A stretch of DNA of 64,000 nucleotides from Ancylobacter radicis (GCF_018449475.1 NZ_JAHCQH010000014.1:496001-560000), one strand, 5' to 3'. Positions 24,741 to 35,227 are shown, numbered from the stretch's first letter. Program-made: numbers and translations. The notes: generated from the sequence alone by a model not told the origin.

Positions 24741-25673
24741 ATGGCAGTGGTGCTCGGCGCGCTCGCTCCCGTCTTCCTCATCATCGCCCTTGGCGTGGTG
24801 CTGAAGCGCGGCCTCCTGCCCGAGGCGTCGCACTGGATCGCGCTGGAGCGGCTGACCTATTTCGTGTTGTTCCCCGCCCTCCTGATCGTCTCCATCGCCC
24901 GCGCCGAGCTTGGCGAGGTGGCGGTGGCCGAGGTGGCGGGCGCGCTGCTGGGCTCGATTGCGGTGTTCGCCATCGCCCTGACGCTGGCCCGGCGCCCCCT
25001 CAGCCGCCTATTCCGCCTTACAAGTCCTTCTTATACCTCGGTTTTTCAAGGCGCGCTGCGCTGGAACACCTATATCGCGCTGGCTGTTTCCGGCTCGCTC
25101 GCGGGCTCCGCCGGCCTCGCCGTGGCGGCGGTCGGCCTCACCGTGATGATCCCGGTGCTCAACGCGATCAGCGTCATGGTGCTCGCCCGCCACGGCGAAA
25201 ACGGCAGCGCCAGCAATCGCTTGCTGGTGCTTCAGCTGGTCCGCAACCCGTTCATCTGGTCCTGCGCGGCCGGCGCGCTGATCAACGCCTTTCATCTTCC
25301 GGTCCCGCTGGTGCTGATTACCTTTGCCGATGTGCTCGGCCGCGCCTCGCTGGCCCTCGGCCTGCTGGTGGTCGGCGCCGGCCTGCGTCTCGGCGACCTG
25401 CGCCGCCCGCGCGCCGCGACCTGGTTTGCCTGTGTTATCAAGCTGTTGGCCTTGCCGACCGTGGGTGTCGCGATGGGTTGGGCGCTGGGCCTGCACGAGG
25501 TCGACCTGCTGATCGTCGCCGTGGCGACCGCCGTGCCCTCCGCCCCCAATGGCTATGTCCTCGCCCGCCAGATGGGCGGCGATGCGCCGTTGCTGGCGGA
25601 GATCCTGACGATCCAGACCCTGCTCGCCGCCGCCACCATGCCGCTGGTGATTGGCCTTGTGGCCTATCTCTAG
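24741..25673 (+). CDS. AEC family transporter (auxin efflux carrier fold)
   Basis: A 310-residue inner-membrane carrier with about ten membrane segments. It begins MAVVLGALAPVFLIIALGVVLKRG, the usual start of bacterial AEC proteins, and has LVRNPFIWSC and a late PSAPNGYVLARQMGGD segment typical of the family. AEC proteins export or import carboxylates such as malate or malonate; the substrate here is not predictable. It is 17 bases after ruvX and likely on the same transcript. Confidence 0.9.
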   Translation: MAVVLGALAPVFLIIALGVVLKRGLLPEASHWIALERLTYFVLFPALLIVSIARAELGEVAVAEVAGALLGSIAVFAIALTLARRPLSRLFRLTSPSYTSVFQGALRWNTYIALAVSGSLAGSAGLAVAAVGLTVMIPVLNAISVMVLARHGENGSASNRLLVLQLVRNPFIWSCAAGALINAFHLPVPLVLITFADVLGRASLALGLLVVGAGLRLGDLRRPRAATWFACVIKLLALPTVGVAMGWALGLHEVDLLIVAVATAVPSAPNGYVLARQMGGDAPLLAEILTIQTLLAAATMPLVIGLVAYL

Positions 25674-25685
25674 GAAATACATAGC

Positions 25686-25712
25686 AAAAAGGGCGACGCC
25701 GATGCGCCGCCC
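25686..25712 (-). terminator. Rho-independent terminator of the small exported-protein gene
   Basis: On the minus strand a GGGCGGCGC/GCGTCGCCC stem (9 bp, one mismatch, 4-base loop; 25712-25691) is followed by TTTTT (25690-25686). It lies 27 bases after the stop of the gene at 25739 and also ends the converging AEC transcript region. Confidence 0.8.
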
Positions 25713-25738
25713 CAGATCATTTTCGCCGGTCAGATAGC

Positions 25739-26140
25739 TCAGCAGCGGCCCCAATAGCCGGTGCCGCGGTGAGGATTGGTCTCAACCCAGCAGCGGCCGG
25801 GACCGCGGCTGTAGACCGGGCGTCCATAGCCCGGCCCGCCACCATAATAGCCGGGGCCTTCGTCATAATAATACCGATTACGGTCGTTTCGGGCGGCATT
25901 GGCGATCGCCGCCCCCGCGATCACGCCCGCCGCGATGCCGACGCCGACCGCGCAGCCACGGCAGCGCACATTTTCGACCGGTACGGAAGGTGCCGTCCGG
26001 GCGGCCTCTGGCACACCGGCACCCAGCGACAGGGGGGCGGCCGAAGCCGGGAGAGTGGACAGGGCGGCCAATGCCGCCGCGAAGCCGATGGCGGCAAACT
26101 TGCCGATGCCGGCCCTGCTGTTCTCAACCGAGTGGGTCAT
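25739..26140 (-). CDS. Exported Gly/Tyr/Arg-rich protein, hypothetical
   Basis: A 133-residue precursor. A signal peptide with a long n-region ends near ASAA. After a short linker come VRCRGCAVGVGIAAGVIAGAA, a glycine-zipper-like hydrophobic stretch, and a tail rich in Tyr, Gly, Pro and Arg ending CWVETNPHRGTGYWGRC. The last block is common at the end of small exported proteins in Rhizobiales. AGAAGGAG stands seven bases before the ATG. A membrane-associated structural or stress role is possible; function unknown. Confidence 0.75.
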   Translation of the reverse strand: MTHSVENSRAGIGKFAAIGFAAALAALSTLPASAAPLSLGAGVPEAARTAPSVPVENVRCRGCAVGVGIAAGVIAGAAIANAARNDRNRYYYDEGPGYYGGGPGYGRPVYSRGPGRCWVETNPHRGTGYWGRC

Positions 26141-26318
26141 CGTTCTGCTCCTTCTGCGCGTTCTGGCGCCGTGCCAGTCAACGCCGACGCGCGAATGAGG
26201 TTCCCGCAAGCACGCTCCTGGGCCGGGTGGCGGGGCGCGTGGAACTCGCGAAATCATTGGGAAAACGAGCTTTGGGCTTGCGGGAGGGCCCCTCTGCGTC
26301 TATCCAGCCGACTTCGAT

Positions 26319-27272
26319 ATGACATCGAACCCGACTGCCAGTTTTACCCTCGCCCGCCGGCACCTTCTCGGCATCGAAGGGCTGTCCCCTGACGAGATCG
26401 TCGGGCTTCTCGACCTCGCCGAAGAGTTCGTGCTCCTCAACCGTCAGGTGGAGAAGAAGCGGGCGACGCTGCGCGGGCGAACCCAGATCAACCTGTTCTT
26501 CGAGGCCTCGACGCGGACCCAGTCCTCCTTCGAGATCGCCGGCAAGCGCCTCGGCGCCGATGTGATGAACATGTCGGTCGGCAACTCCTCGGTGAAGAAG
26601 GGCGAGACGCTCATCGACACCGCGGCAACGCTGAACGCGATGCACCCGGATGTCCTCATCGTCCGCCACAGCGCCTCCGGCGCCGCCGAACTCCTCGCCC
26701 GCAAGGTCGACTGCGCCGTGGTGAATGCCGGCGACGGTGCCCATGAGCACCCCACTCAGGCGCTGCTCGATGCTCTCACCATCCGCCGCAACAAAGGCCG
26801 CATCCAGGGCCTGACGGTGGCCATCTGTGGCGACATCATCCATTCGCGCGTCGCCCGCTCCAACATCCTGCTGCTGCACGCGCTGGGCGCGCAGGTGCGG
26901 GTCATCGCCCCGCCGACCCTGCTGCCGAAGGATATCGAGCGTTTCGGCGTCGAGGTTCACGGCGACATGAAGCGCGGTCTCGCGGATGTCGACATCGTCA
27001 TGATGCTACGCCTCCAGCGCGAGCGCATGAATGGCTCCTATGTGCCTTCAGTGAAAGAGTATTTCCATTTCTGGGGGCTCGACGAGGCGAAGCTGCGCTT
27101 TGCCCGGCCGGACGCCCTGGTGATGCATCCGGGTCCCATGAATCGCGGCGTCGAGATCGACTCGGCGGTTGCCGATGGTCCCCAGTCCCTCATCCGCGAG
27201 CAGGTCGAGATGGGCGTCGCCGTCCGCATGGCCGTGCTGGACGCGCTGTCGCGGAACCTGCCCAATGCGTGA
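26319..27272 (+). CDS. pyrB: Aspartate carbamoyltransferase catalytic subunit
   Basis: A 317-residue catalytic subunit that joins carbamoyl phosphate and aspartate in pyrimidine synthesis. The carbamoyl-phosphate motif STRTQSSFE is near residue 64, KKGET follows with the active-site Lys, HPTQ near 145 and HPGPMNRG near 272, so all active-site motifs are intact. The stop overlaps the downstream pyrC-like gene by eight bases (ATGCGTGA), so the two proteins are made in a fixed ratio and probably form one complex. Confidence 0.97.
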   Translation: MTSNPTASFTLARRHLLGIEGLSPDEIVGLLDLAEEFVLLNRQVEKKRATLRGRTQINLFFEASTRTQSSFEIAGKRLGADVMNMSVGNSSVKKGETLIDTAATLNAMHPDVLIVRHSASGAAELLARKVDCAVVNAGDGAHEHPTQALLDALTIRRNKGRIQGLTVAICGDIIHSRVARSNILLLHALGAQVRVIAPPTLLPKDIERFGVEVHGDMKRGLADVDIVMMLRLQRERMNGSYVPSVKEYFHFWGLDEAKLRFARPDALVMHPGPMNRGVEIDSAVADGPQSLIREQVEMGVAVRMAVLDALSRNLPNA

Positions 27273-28563
27273 GCCCCGCCCCACCCTTCTCGCCAATGCG
27301 CGTGTGCTCGACCCCTCGAGCGACATGGACGGTCATGGCGACCTGCTGATCGCCGATGGCGTCATCAAGGACTTCGCCGCGAACCTGAAGTCGGCCGGCC
27401 TGCCGGAGGGCACGGAGATCGTCGACTGCCGTGGCCTCATCGCCGTGCCGGGCCTCGTCGACATGCGCGCCTTCATCGGGGAGCCCGGTGCCGAGCACCG
27501 CGAGACGCTGGCCTCGGCCAGTCAGGCGGCGGCGGCGGGTGGCGTGACCACCATCATCTGCCAGCCCGAGACCGACCCGATCATCGACGAGCCGGCCATC
27601 GTCGACTTCGTGATGCGCCGCGCGCGCGACACCGCCATCGTCAACGTCCATCCCATGGCGGCGCTGACAAAGCGGCTGGAAGGCCGCGAGATGACGGAGA
27701 TCGGCCTGCTGCGCGCGGCCGGCGCGGTGGCCTTCACCGATGGCACCCATTCGGTCGGCTCCGCGCAGGTGCTGCGCCGCGCGCTCACCTATGGGCGCGA
27801 TTTCGATGCGCTGATCGTCCACCATACCGAGGACAAGTCGCTGGCCGGCGAGGGTGTGATGAATGAGGGCGAACTGGCCTCGCGCCTCGGTCTCGCCGGC
27901 ATACCCAAGGCGGCGGAAGCCATCATGTTCGAACGCGACGTGCGGCTCGCGGCCATTACGCGCGGGAGGTATCATGCAGCCTCGCTCACCTGCGCCGAAT
28001 CGCTGGACGTGCTGCGCCGCGCCAAGGAGGCCGGACTGAGCGTGACCGCTTCGGCCTCGATCAACCACCTGACGCTCAACGAGCGCGACGTAGTCGGCTA
28101 CCGGACCTTCTTCAAGCTGACCCCGCCGCTGCGCGCCGAGGATGACCGGCTCGCGCTGGTGCAGGCGGTGGCGGACGGTCTCATCGACGTCATCGTGTCG
28201 GATCACGATCCGCAGGACGTCGACGTGAAGCGCCTGCCCTTCTCCGAAGCCGCCTTCGGCGCCATCGGGTTGGAAACCATGCTCGCGGCGGGTTTGCGCC
28301 TCGTGAACGATGGCAGCCTGTCGCTGATGGCGCTCATCCGCGCCATGTCGACTCGGCCGGCGGAACTGCTTGGCCTGCCGGCCGGCACGCTCCGCCTCGG
28401 CCAGCCGGCCGATATCGCGCTCATCGCCCCGGACGAGGCCTGGATCCTCGATGCGGCGAACCTCAAATCGCGCTGCCGCAACACGCCGTTTGACGAAGCG
28501 CAGTTCGAGGGACGGGTGGTGCGCACGCTGGTGGCCGGCCGTACTGTCTACGAATATGTCTGA
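27265..28563 (+). CDS. Dihydroorotase-like protein lacking metal ligands (PyrC' type)
   Basis: A 432-residue member of the class I dihydroorotase family, probably non-catalytic. Where active enzymes have DLHVHLREPG, this has [10 protein letters not shown] (residues 66-75), so both metal-binding histidines (now R68 and F70) and the substrate arginine (now G72) are missing. The later HVCHVS-type motif is YHAASLT, again without its second His. The final SDHDPQ resembles TDHAPH. In Pseudomonas a similar inactive PyrC' is needed for aspartate carbamoyltransferase activity, and the 8-base overlap with pyrB fits that role here. The true dihydroorotase should be elsewhere in the genome. Confidence 0.88.
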   Translation: MREPRPTLLANARVLDPSSDMDGHGDLLIADGVIKDFAANLKSAGLPEGTEIVDCRGLIAVPGLVDMRAFIGEPGAEHRETLASASQAAAAGGVTTIICQPETDPIIDEPAIVDFVMRRARDTAIVNVHPMAALTKRLEGREMTEIGLLRAAGAVAFTDGTHSVGSAQVLRRALTYGRDFDALIVHHTEDKSLAGEGVMNEGELASRLGLAGIPKAAEAIMFERDVRLAAITRGRYHAASLTCAESLDVLRRAKEAGLSVTASASINHLTLNERDVVGYRTFFKLTPPLRAEDDRLALVQAVADGLIDVIVSDHDPQDVDVKRLPFSEAAFGAIGLETMLAAGLRLVNDGSLSLMALIRAMSTRPAELLGLPAGTLRLGQPADIALIAPDEAWILDAANLKSRCRNTPFDEAQFEGRVVRTLVAGRTVYEYV

Positions 28564-28614
28564 TCGCGACGGTGCCGAGTTTTATTTCGGCGCAGAGCCT
28601 TTAAGGTCTCCGGC

Positions 28615-29220
28615 ATGATCTGGTCGCTTCCCACACTGTCGAGCGTCGCCGGCCTGCTTCTCGGCTATCTGCTCGGCTCCATTCCGTTCGGCCTCATCCT
28701 CACCCGGATGGCCGGGACGCAGGATATTCGCAGCATCGGTTCGGGCAATATTGGCGCGACCAATGTGCTGCGCACAGGGCGTAAGGGGCTCGCCGCGGCA
28801 ACGCTGCTGGGCGACGCGCTCAAGGGTACGCTCGCCGTGCTGCTGGCCAGCCAGCTCATTGGACCGGAGGCCGCGCTGCCGGCGGCGCTGGGCGCGTTTC
28901 TCGGCCATCTCTTTCCGGTCTGGCTGGGCTTCAAGGGTGGCAAGGGCGTCGCGACCTTTCTCGGCGTGACGCTGGCGCTCGCCTGGCAGGCGGCGCTCGT
29001 CTTCGCCGTCGCCTGGCTCGCCGTCGCCTTCATCAGCCGTTACTCGTCGCTGGCGGCGCTGGTTGCCAGCCTGCTGACGGCGCTTGCCGCCTTCATCATC
29101 GCGCCGCCGCCGACCGGCCTGCTGCTGGCGATCCTGGCGGCGCTGCTCTGGTTCATGCACCGGACTAACATTTCCCGGCTTCTGACCGGCACCGAAGGCA
29201 AGATCGGCAAGAAGGGATAA
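28615..29220 (+). CDS. plsY: Glycerol-3-phosphate acyltransferase PlsY
   Basis: A 201-residue inner-membrane enzyme that transfers the acyl group of acyl-phosphate to glycerol-3-phosphate, the first step of phospholipid synthesis. The PlsY motifs are visible: [17 protein letters not shown] near residue 42 and [21 protein letters not shown] near 100. Five membrane segments. It ends four bases before the dprA start, so the two are co-transcribed behind pyrB and the pyrC-like gene, an order common in alphaproteobacteria. Confidence 0.96.
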   Translation: MIWSLPTLSSVAGLLLGYLLGSIPFGLILTRMAGTQDIRSIGSGNIGATNVLRTGRKGLAAATLLGDALKGTLAVLLASQLIGPEAALPAALGAFLGHLFPVWLGFKGGKGVATFLGVTLALAWQAALVFAVAWLAVAFISRYSSLAALVASLLTALAAFIIAPPPTGLLLAILAALLWFMHRTNISRLLTGTEGKIGKKG

Positions 29221-29223
29221 AGC

Positions 29224-30342
29224 TTGGCACCACGCGGCGTTCGTCTCGATCCTGACCAGCGCCGCGACTGGCTCCGCCTGATCCGGACGGAGAATGTCGG
29301 GCCCCGCACCTTCCGCAACCTCATCAACCGCTATGGCGGCGCGGCTGCCGCGCTGGAGGCGCTGCCGGGCCTGGCGCGCCGGGGCGGTGGGCTTATTCCG
29401 CCACGCATACCGACCATCGCCGAAGTCGAAGCGGAAATGCGTGCGCTGGATCGCCTGGGTGGCCAGTTGATCGCGCTAGGCGAGCCGGACTATCCCGCCC
29501 TGCTGCGCGAGATCGACGATGCGCCTCCGCTCATCAGCGTGATCGGTCGGGCCGAGTTGCTGAATCGCCCCTGTGTCGCTGTGGTCGGCTCCCGCAATGC
29601 CTCGGGTGTCGGCCGCACCATGACCGCGCGCATCGCCCGCGGCGTCGGGGAAGCCGGCTGGGTGATTGTCTCGGGCCTTGCTCGCGGGATCGACGCCGTG
29701 GCGCATGAAGCCAGCCTCGGCTCGGGCACAGTGGCTGTGCTGGCCGGCGGGCTCGACCGACCCTATCCGAAGGAAAATGAGGAACTGATGCGTCGCGTCG
29801 CGGATCAGGGGACCGTCATCACGGAAATGCCCATGGGGTGGGAGCCGCGCGCCCGCGACTTTCCCCGCCGCAACCGCCTCGTCTCCGGCCTGTCATGCGG
29901 TGTTGTGGTCGTGGAAGCGGCGGAGCGGTCCGGCTCGCTTATCACGGCGCGGCTGGCCGCCGAACAAGGGCGGGAGGTCTTTTCCGTGCCCGGCTCGCCC
30001 ATGGATCCGCGCGCCGGCGGGACCAACGCGCTGATCAAGCAGGGCGCCATGCTAGTCACCAGCGCGGCCGACGTGCTGGAGGGTCTTGTCGCTCTGCGGC
30101 ACCGCCCGCCGCCCCTTCAGGCGGAAGAAGGAACCGATGCCGGCTTCGATGCCCCCGATCCGAGCGATGACGCGCGCGGCCGCATCCTCGGCCTGCTCGG
30201 GCCCGCGCCTCTGCCGGTGGATGACCTGGTCGCCTTGTCCGGCCTGTCCGCCGGTGAGGTGCAGATATTGCTCCTCGAACTGGAGCTCGCGGGCCGGCTG
30301 GAACGCCATGGCGGCGGCCGGGTCTCGCTCTCGCAGTATTAG
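29224..30342 (+). CDS. dprA: DNA-processing protein DprA
   Basis: A 372-residue protein that protects incoming single-stranded DNA and loads RecA in natural transformation. An N-terminal helical domain ([21 protein letters not shown]) is followed by the Rossmann-like core with [55 protein letters not shown] and [18 protein letters not shown]-terminal winged helix ([22 protein letters not shown]) is present. The start is TTG at 29224, four bases past the plsY stop, with AAGGGA upstream. Confidence 0.96.
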   Translation: MAPRGVRLDPDQRRDWLRLIRTENVGPRTFRNLINRYGGAAAALEALPGLARRGGGLIPPRIPTIAEVEAEMRALDRLGGQLIALGEPDYPALLREIDDAPPLISVIGRAELLNRPCVAVVGSRNASGVGRTMTARIARGVGEAGWVIVSGLARGIDAVAHEASLGSGTVAVLAGGLDRPYPKENEELMRRVADQGTVITEMPMGWEPRARDFPRRNRLVSGLSCGVVVVEAAERSGSLITARLAAEQGREVFSVPGSPMDPRAGGTNALIKQGAMLVTSAADVLEGLVALRHRPPPLQAEEGTDAGFDAPDPSDDARGRILGLLGPAPLPVDDLVALSGLSAGEVQILLLELELAGRLERHGGGRVSLSQY

Positions 30343-30596
30343 CCGCCCGGCTCCTGATCCATAACGGCAGCGTCCGTCATTGCTTGTGAGGCGATGGCAC
30401 GGGCTTCGTCGCGGGCCATCTCCAGCAGATAACGCAGCACGGCGAGTTCGCGAACCGCGGCGAGCACCGCGAGTTCGTGGGCCATCTCGGCGATGTAGTG
30501 CGCCGTGTCACGCCTCGGGCAGATGTCACGCGGGAGCTCGTTCACGAGGTGCCCTGATGATGAAATGTCAAATGGCGGGGAATGCGCGGAAGGCAT
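30339..30596 (-). CDS. Small helical conserved protein, hypothetical
   Basis: An 85-residue protein convergent with dprA; the last four bases overlap. The central part, [19 protein letters not shown] followed by [12 protein letters not shown], matches a pattern I recall from small proteins in many Rhizobiales (D-T-A-x-Y-I-A ... L-x-Y-L-L-x-M-A-R-x-E-A), which argues for a real gene. No signal peptide or cysteine motif; two amphipathic helices are likely. Function unknown. Confidence 0.6.
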   Translation of the reverse strand: MPSAHSPPFDISSSGHLVNELPRDICPRRDTAHYIAEMAHELAVLAAVRELAVLRYLLEMARDEARAIASQAMTDAAVMDQEPGG

Positions 30597-30754
30597 ATTA
30601 CCTGAAGTTGCGTTTAAACTGATTTACTAAATCAAAAATTGCAATCCATGGCAGAGCAAACGTTTGCGGGACTTTCCATGGGCGGAAGCCGCCGAAAAGG
30701 CCCGCTTCCCCCTTGCGGAAGCGGCAGCTGGTGCGGCAAGGAGGCCGGGGGCAT

Positions 30755-30783
30755 TTGACACGCCCCGGCGGCTACCCCATTTT
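30755..30783 (+). promoter_or_regulatory. Candidate promoter of topA
   Basis: TTGACA (30755-30760) is a perfect -35; 17 bp on, CATTTT (30778-30783) is a weak -10. The topA ATG is 45 bases downstream. An 8-bp hairpin, CCGCTTCC/GGAAGCGG (30702-30724), lies just upstream and may close off earlier transcription. Confidence 0.4.
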
Positions 30784-30827
30784 CCGGGCCGCTTTTGGGC
30801 TAGACTACCAACGGACGTGGCGGGCTG

Positions 30828-33521
30828 ATGCAGGTCGTAATCGTCGAATCGCCTGCGAAGGCCAAGACGATCAATAAATATCTGGGACCCGGCTACGAGG
30901 TTTTCGCCTCGTATGGCCATGTGCGCGATTTGCCGGCCAAGGATGGCTCGGTCGATCCCGAACATGACTTCCATATGCTGTGGGACGTTGATCCGAAATC
31001 GCAAAAGCGGCTGTCTGACATCGCCCGGGCGGTGAAGGAAGCCGATGGCCTGATCCTCGCCACCGATCCGGATCGCGAGGGCGAGGCGATCTCCTGGCAT
31101 GTGCTTGAAGTGCTGAAGGAGAAGCGGGCACTGAAGGGCCAGCCGATCTCGCGTGTGGTGTTCAACGCCATCACCAAGCAGGCGGTGCTGGAAGCGATGA
31201 AGCATCCGCGCCAGATCGACGGCGCGCTGGTCGACGCCTATCTGGCCCGCCGCGCGCTCGACTATCTGGTCGGCTTTACCCTGTCTCCCGTGCTGTGGCG
31301 CAAGCTCCCCGGCGCCCGCTCGGCGGGCCGTGTCCAGTCGGTCGCGCTTCGCCTTGTCTGCGACCGTGAGCGCGAGATCGAGACCTTCGTCCGGCGTGAA
31401 TATTGGTCGATCGCCGCCCAGCTGGCGACCCCGCGCAATGATGTGTTCGAAGCCCGGCTCGTCGGGGCCGATGGCCAGAAGATCACCCGCCTTGATGTCG
31501 GCACCGGTGAGGAGGCAGCGGCCTTCCGCTCGGCCCTTGAGGGCGCCGATTACCGCGTGACCTCGGTCGAGGCAAAGCCCGGGCGGCGGCATCCCCATCC
31601 GCCCTTCACCACCTCGACGCTGCAGCAGGAGGCGAGCCGCAAGCTCGGCCTGGCGCCAGCCTCCACCATGCGCCTCGCCCAGCGGCTCTATGAAGGCGTG
31701 GATATTGGCGGCGAAACGGTCGGCCTCATCACCTATATGCGAACCGACGGCGTCGACATGGCGCCGGAGGCCGTGGCAGACGCCCGCTCGGTGATCGGCC
31801 GCGAGTATGGCGACCGCTATGTCCCCTCGGCGCCGCGCAAATACACCACCAAGGCCAAGAACGCCCAGGAAGCCCATGAGGCGATCCGCCCGACGGACGT
31901 CTCGCGCCGTCCCAAGGATGTCGCCCGCCATCTTGAGCCCGAACAGGCCAAGCTCTACGAGCTGATCTGGCTGCGCACCGTGGCGAGCCAGATGGAATCC
32001 GCCGAGCTGGAGCGCACCACCGTCGACATCGCCGCCACCGCCGGCGGCCGGGCTCTGGACCTTCGCGCCACCGGCACCGTCATCAAGTTCGACGGCTTCC
32101 TCACTCTCTATCGCGAGGGACGCGACGACGAGGAGGAGGACGAGGAGAATCGCCGGCTTCCCGCCATGGCGTCGGGCGAGGCGCTCGCCAATAAGGGCAT
32201 CAAGGCGGACCAGCACTTCACCGAACCGCCGCCGCGCTTCTCGGAAGCCTCTCTGGTCAAGCGGATGGAAGAACTCGGCATCGGCCGCCCCTCGACCTAT
32301 GCCTCCGTCCTCGCCGTGCTGCGCGACCGCGAATATGTGCGGCTCGACAAGCGCCGGCTGGTGCCGGAGGACAAGGGACGTCTCGTCACCGCCTTCCTTG
32401 AGAGCTTCTTCGACCGCTATGTCGAATACGACTTCACGGCGGATCTGGAAGAGAAGCTCGACCGCATCTCCGCCGGCGAGCTTGAATGGAAGGACGTGCT
32501 GCGGGACTTCTGGCGCGACTTCACCGCCGCGGTGGGCGAAACGAAGGATCTGCGCGTCTCGGAGGTCATCTCCGCCCTCGACGGGATGCTGACCGCCCAC
32601 ATCTTCCCGCCAAAGGAAGATGGCACTGACGCGCGCCTGTGCCCGACCTGCGGTACCGGCCGGCTGTCGCTGAAGGTCGGCAAGTTCGGCGCCTTCATCG
32701 GCTGCTCGAACTATCCCGAATGCCGCTATACGCGCCCCCTCGCCGTGCAGTCGGCCGACGAGAACGGCACCGAGGCAAGCGGCAACCGCGTCATCGGGAC
32801 GGATCCGGTCACTGGGCTGGAAGTCTCGCTGCGTGATGGCCGCTTCGGCGCCTATCTCCAGCTTGGCGAAGCCAAGGATGGCGAGAAGCCGAAGCGATCG
32901 AGCCTGCCCAAGGGGCTCGCGCCCGCCGATGTCGACCTCGACAAGGCGCTGGCGCTGCTGTCGCTGCCGCGCGAGGTCGGCCACCATCCCGAGACGGGCG
33001 AGCCCATCCTCGCCAGCATCGGCCGGTTTGGCCCCTATGTGCAGCACGGCAAGACCTACGCCAATCTGGAAGCCGACGACGACGTGCTGTCGGTCGGGCT
33101 CAACCGCGCGGTCGCCCTGATCGCCGACAAGCAGAACAAAGGCCCCGGCCGAGGTCGGGGCGCTGCGGGCGGGCGCGAGCTTGGCGAGCATCCGACGCTG
33201 GGCGGCATGATCAGCGTGCGGCCGGGCAAGTTCGGGGCCTATGTGAACCATGGCAAGATCAACGCCACGCTTCCCAAGGACATGGACTCCGCCGCCGTGA
33301 CACTGGACGAGGCGGTGAAGCTGATCGAAGCAAAGGCTGCGGCGTCGCCCGCCAAGGCCAACCGCGGCACCGCAAAGCCCAAGGCCCCGGCCAAAGCCAA
33401 GACCGCAGCCAAGACCGCCACGGACAAGGCCACGACGACGAAGGCTCCCGCGAAGAAGGCCCCGGCCAAGAAGGCGGCGGCGAAAAAAGCCCCCGCCAAG
33501 CGCGCGGCCAAGGCTGAGTGA
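30828..33521 (+). CDS. topA: DNA topoisomerase I
   Basis: An 897-residue type IA topoisomerase that relaxes negative supercoils. The N-terminal TOPRIM domain starts VIVESPAKAKTINKYLG and holds ATDPDREGEAI; the active-site tyrosine is Y303 in LITYMRTDGV. A C-terminal zinc ribbon (CPTC ... CSNYPEC) is followed by two topoisomerase C-terminal repeats (FGAYLQLG and FGAYVNHG) and a 55-residue Lys/Ala-rich tail, which probably binds DNA and RNA polymerase. The start at 30828 is an ATG. A strong terminator follows. Confidence 0.97.
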   Translation: MQVVIVESPAKAKTINKYLGPGYEVFASYGHVRDLPAKDGSVDPEHDFHMLWDVDPKSQKRLSDIARAVKEADGLILATDPDREGEAISWHVLEVLKEKRALKGQPISRVVFNAITKQAVLEAMKHPRQIDGALVDAYLARRALDYLVGFTLSPVLWRKLPGARSAGRVQSVALRLVCDREREIETFVRREYWSIAAQLATPRNDVFEARLVGADGQKITRLDVGTGEEAAAFRSALEGADYRVTSVEAKPGRRHPHPPFTTSTLQQEASRKLGLAPASTMRLAQRLYEGVDIGGETVGLITYMRTDGVDMAPEAVADARSVIGREYGDRYVPSAPRKYTTKAKNAQEAHEAIRPTDVSRRPKDVARHLEPEQAKLYELIWLRTVASQMESAELERTTVDIAATAGGRALDLRATGTVIKFDGFLTLYREGRDDEEEDEENRRLPAMASGEALANKGIKADQHFTEPPPRFSEASLVKRMEELGIGRPSTYASVLAVLRDREYVRLDKRRLVPEDKGRLVTAFLESFFDRYVEYDFTADLEEKLDRISAGELEWKDVLRDFWRDFTAAVGETKDLRVSEVISALDGMLTAHIFPPKEDGTDARLCPTCGTGRLSLKVGKFGAFIGCSNYPECRYTRPLAVQSADENGTEASGNRVIGTDPVTGLEVSLRDGRFGAYLQLGEAKDGEKPKRSSLPKGLAPADVDLDKALALLSLPREVGHHPETGEPILASIGRFGPYVQHGKTYANLEADDDVLSVGLNRAVALIADKQNKGPGRGRGAAGGRELGEHPTLGGMISVRPGKFGAYVNHGKINATLPKDMDSAAVTLDEAVKLIEAKAAASPAKANRGTAKPKAPAKAKTAAKTATDKATTTKAPAKKAPAKKAAAKKAPAKRAAKAE

Positions 33522-33525
33522 ATCT

Positions 33526-33553
33526 GGAAACCGGCGCCCCGGCGTCGGTTTCC
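33526..33553. terminator. Bidirectional terminator between topA and the MFS gene
   Basis: The 28 bases 33526-33553 form a near-complete hairpin: GGAAACCG at the left pairs with CGGTTTCC at the right, extended inward to about 12 bp with one G-U pair. It lies four bases after the topA stop and 29 bases after the stop of the converging MFS gene. Confidence 0.65.
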
Positions 33554-33581
33554 CCTCACTAGATAGCCTTCCGTGCAGATC

Positions 33582-35060
33582 CTATTCGGGCAGCGCGGCC
33601 GTGGGTTGGCCGGAGCGCAGCGGGCGCTCCTCCATCGCCAGCATGGCGATGAGTGACAGGGTAAGCGCGAGCGCCGCCGCCACGAACACCCACCGGAAGG
33701 CATGAGCGAGCGGCAGCGGATCGGCACCGGCGAGCATCAGATGCTCCATGACCCGCCCGCCCTCCATACCGGACAGGCCAACGACGATGGCGCCGAAGCC
33801 GGCCGTCAGCACCGCCGCACCCAGCGACCGGAAGAAGTTGATGAGCCCCGTCGCCACGCCGATCTGCGGCATCGCCACGGCGTTCTGGACGGCGACGGTG
33901 GAGATCGGCAGCACGGTACCAAGCCCGATGCCGGCAAGGGCGAAGCACGACGCTAGCCCCCACAGGGGCACCTGAAGGGGCTCGGCGGCAATGACCAGAA
34001 GCGCCCCAATCGCCATCAGCAAGCCAGCCAGGGCGACCCGCTTGTAGTGCCGCACGCGCCCCATGATCCGTCCCGCGCCGGTCGCGCCAATCACCACGCC
34101 CGACATCAGAGGGATCAGCGCGAGCCCCGATTCGCTGGCGGTGAGACGCATCACCCCTTCGAGATACAGGGGCAGGACGATCGACAGCCCGACCAGCGTT
34201 CCCATGGCGAAGGCCGCAGCCGGAACGCCGGCGCGAACCACCTTGTTGGCCATGATGCTGATCGGCAGCAGTGGCTCGGCGGCGGTGGCCACCCGCGCCA
34301 CGAAGGCGAGCCATAGCAGCACCGAGACCCCCACCAGGCCCAGCACCGGCAAGGACAACCAAGCAAAGCGGGCGCCGCCCCAGCTCAGGGCAAGCAGCAG
34401 GGCCACGGTCGCGGCGCACATCAGCAGCGCACCGAGCAGATCCAGCCGGTGGGGATGGTGGTGCGCGGGAAGCCGGCGCAGGGCCCGGTCGCTCATGGCC
34501 GCCGCCACAAGCCCGATCGGCAGGTTGATCCAGAAAATCAACGACCAGTGCAGATGCTCGGCAAAGAAGCCGCCCAGAACGGGTCCGGCGATGCTTGAAG
34601 TTATGAAGACGGCGGCAAAATAGCCCTGGTAGCGCCCCCGCTCGCGTGGAGCGATCATCAGCGCGACAATGGTTTGTGCCAGCGCGATGAGACCGCCGCC
34701 GCCAAGCCCCTGCACGGCCCGCCCGGCAATCAGCCAGAGCATGCTCGGCGCGAGAGCGCAGGCGACCGAGCCCACCAGGAACAATGCGATCGCCACCCGC
34801 AGCACAGGCCGCGGTCCGTGTATGTCCGCCAGCTTGCCCACCAGAGGTGTCACCGCCGTGCCGGTGAGCAGATAGGCTGTCACGATCCAGGAGAGATTTT
34901 CCAGATCGCCGAAATGCGCGCCAATGGTCGGCAACGCGGTCGCGATGATGGTCTGGTCCAGCGCGCTCAGGAACATCGCCAGCATCACGCCGATGATGAT
35001 CGTCCGTATATCGGCGTGGTCCAGCGGCGCCGCTTCGGCGTCCGACGAACGGGCATCCAT
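33582..35060 (-). CDS. MFS transporter, DHA2 (EmrB/QacA) family
   Basis: A 492-residue pump with 14 predicted membrane segments. The DHA2 signature LDQTIIATALPTI lies near residue 34; motif A is GKLADIHGPRPVL and motif C-like GPVLGGFF follows. Such proteins expel drugs, bile salts or siderophores with proton uptake. The gene is convergent with topA and divergent from rnr, without an adjacent regulator, so it may be constitutive. The substrate is not predictable. Confidence 0.92.
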   Translation of the reverse strand: MDARSSDAEAAPLDHADIRTIIIGVMLAMFLSALDQTIIATALPTIGAHFGDLENLSWIVTAYLLTGTAVTPLVGKLADIHGPRPVLRVAIALFLVGSVACALAPSMLWLIAGRAVQGLGGGGLIALAQTIVALMIAPRERGRYQGYFAAVFITSSIAGPVLGGFFAEHLHWSLIFWINLPIGLVAAAMSDRALRRLPAHHHPHRLDLLGALLMCAATVALLLALSWGGARFAWLSLPVLGLVGVSVLLWLAFVARVATAAEPLLPISIMANKVVRAGVPAAAFAMGTLVGLSIVLPLYLEGVMRLTASESGLALIPLMSGVVIGATGAGRIMGRVRHYKRVALAGLLMAIGALLVIAAEPLQVPLWGLASCFALAGIGLGTVLPISTVAVQNAVAMPQIGVATGLINFFRSLGAAVLTAGFGAIVVGLSGMEGGRVMEHLMLAGADPLPLAHAFRWVFVAAALALTLSLIAMLAMEERPLRSGQPTAALPE

Positions 35061-35227
35061 GTCAGTCTCTCAAAATGCGTGCCCTGCCCCCGGGGCCCGG
35101 GACAATTGTCGCGTGAGACCCTAAATGCAAGGGGGACGCCTATGAAAGCCGCCGACAGCGGGATCGTTGGTCGACGGGCGGGCGCGATGCCGCTAGCGTC
35201 AGAAGCCCAGCCAGGAAATTGTGAATC

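Noticed and set aside
27265-28563. pyrC-like gene as a pseudogene
   Set aside because: Frame is intact and full length, overlaps pyrB in a coupled way, and the losses are confined to catalytic residues, which fits a retained non-catalytic subunit.
30627-33251. 874-codon open frame on the strand opposite topA
   Set aside because: It lies wholly inside the strongly conserved topA gene and its protein has no domain-like pattern. Long antisense frames are normal in GC-rich DNA.
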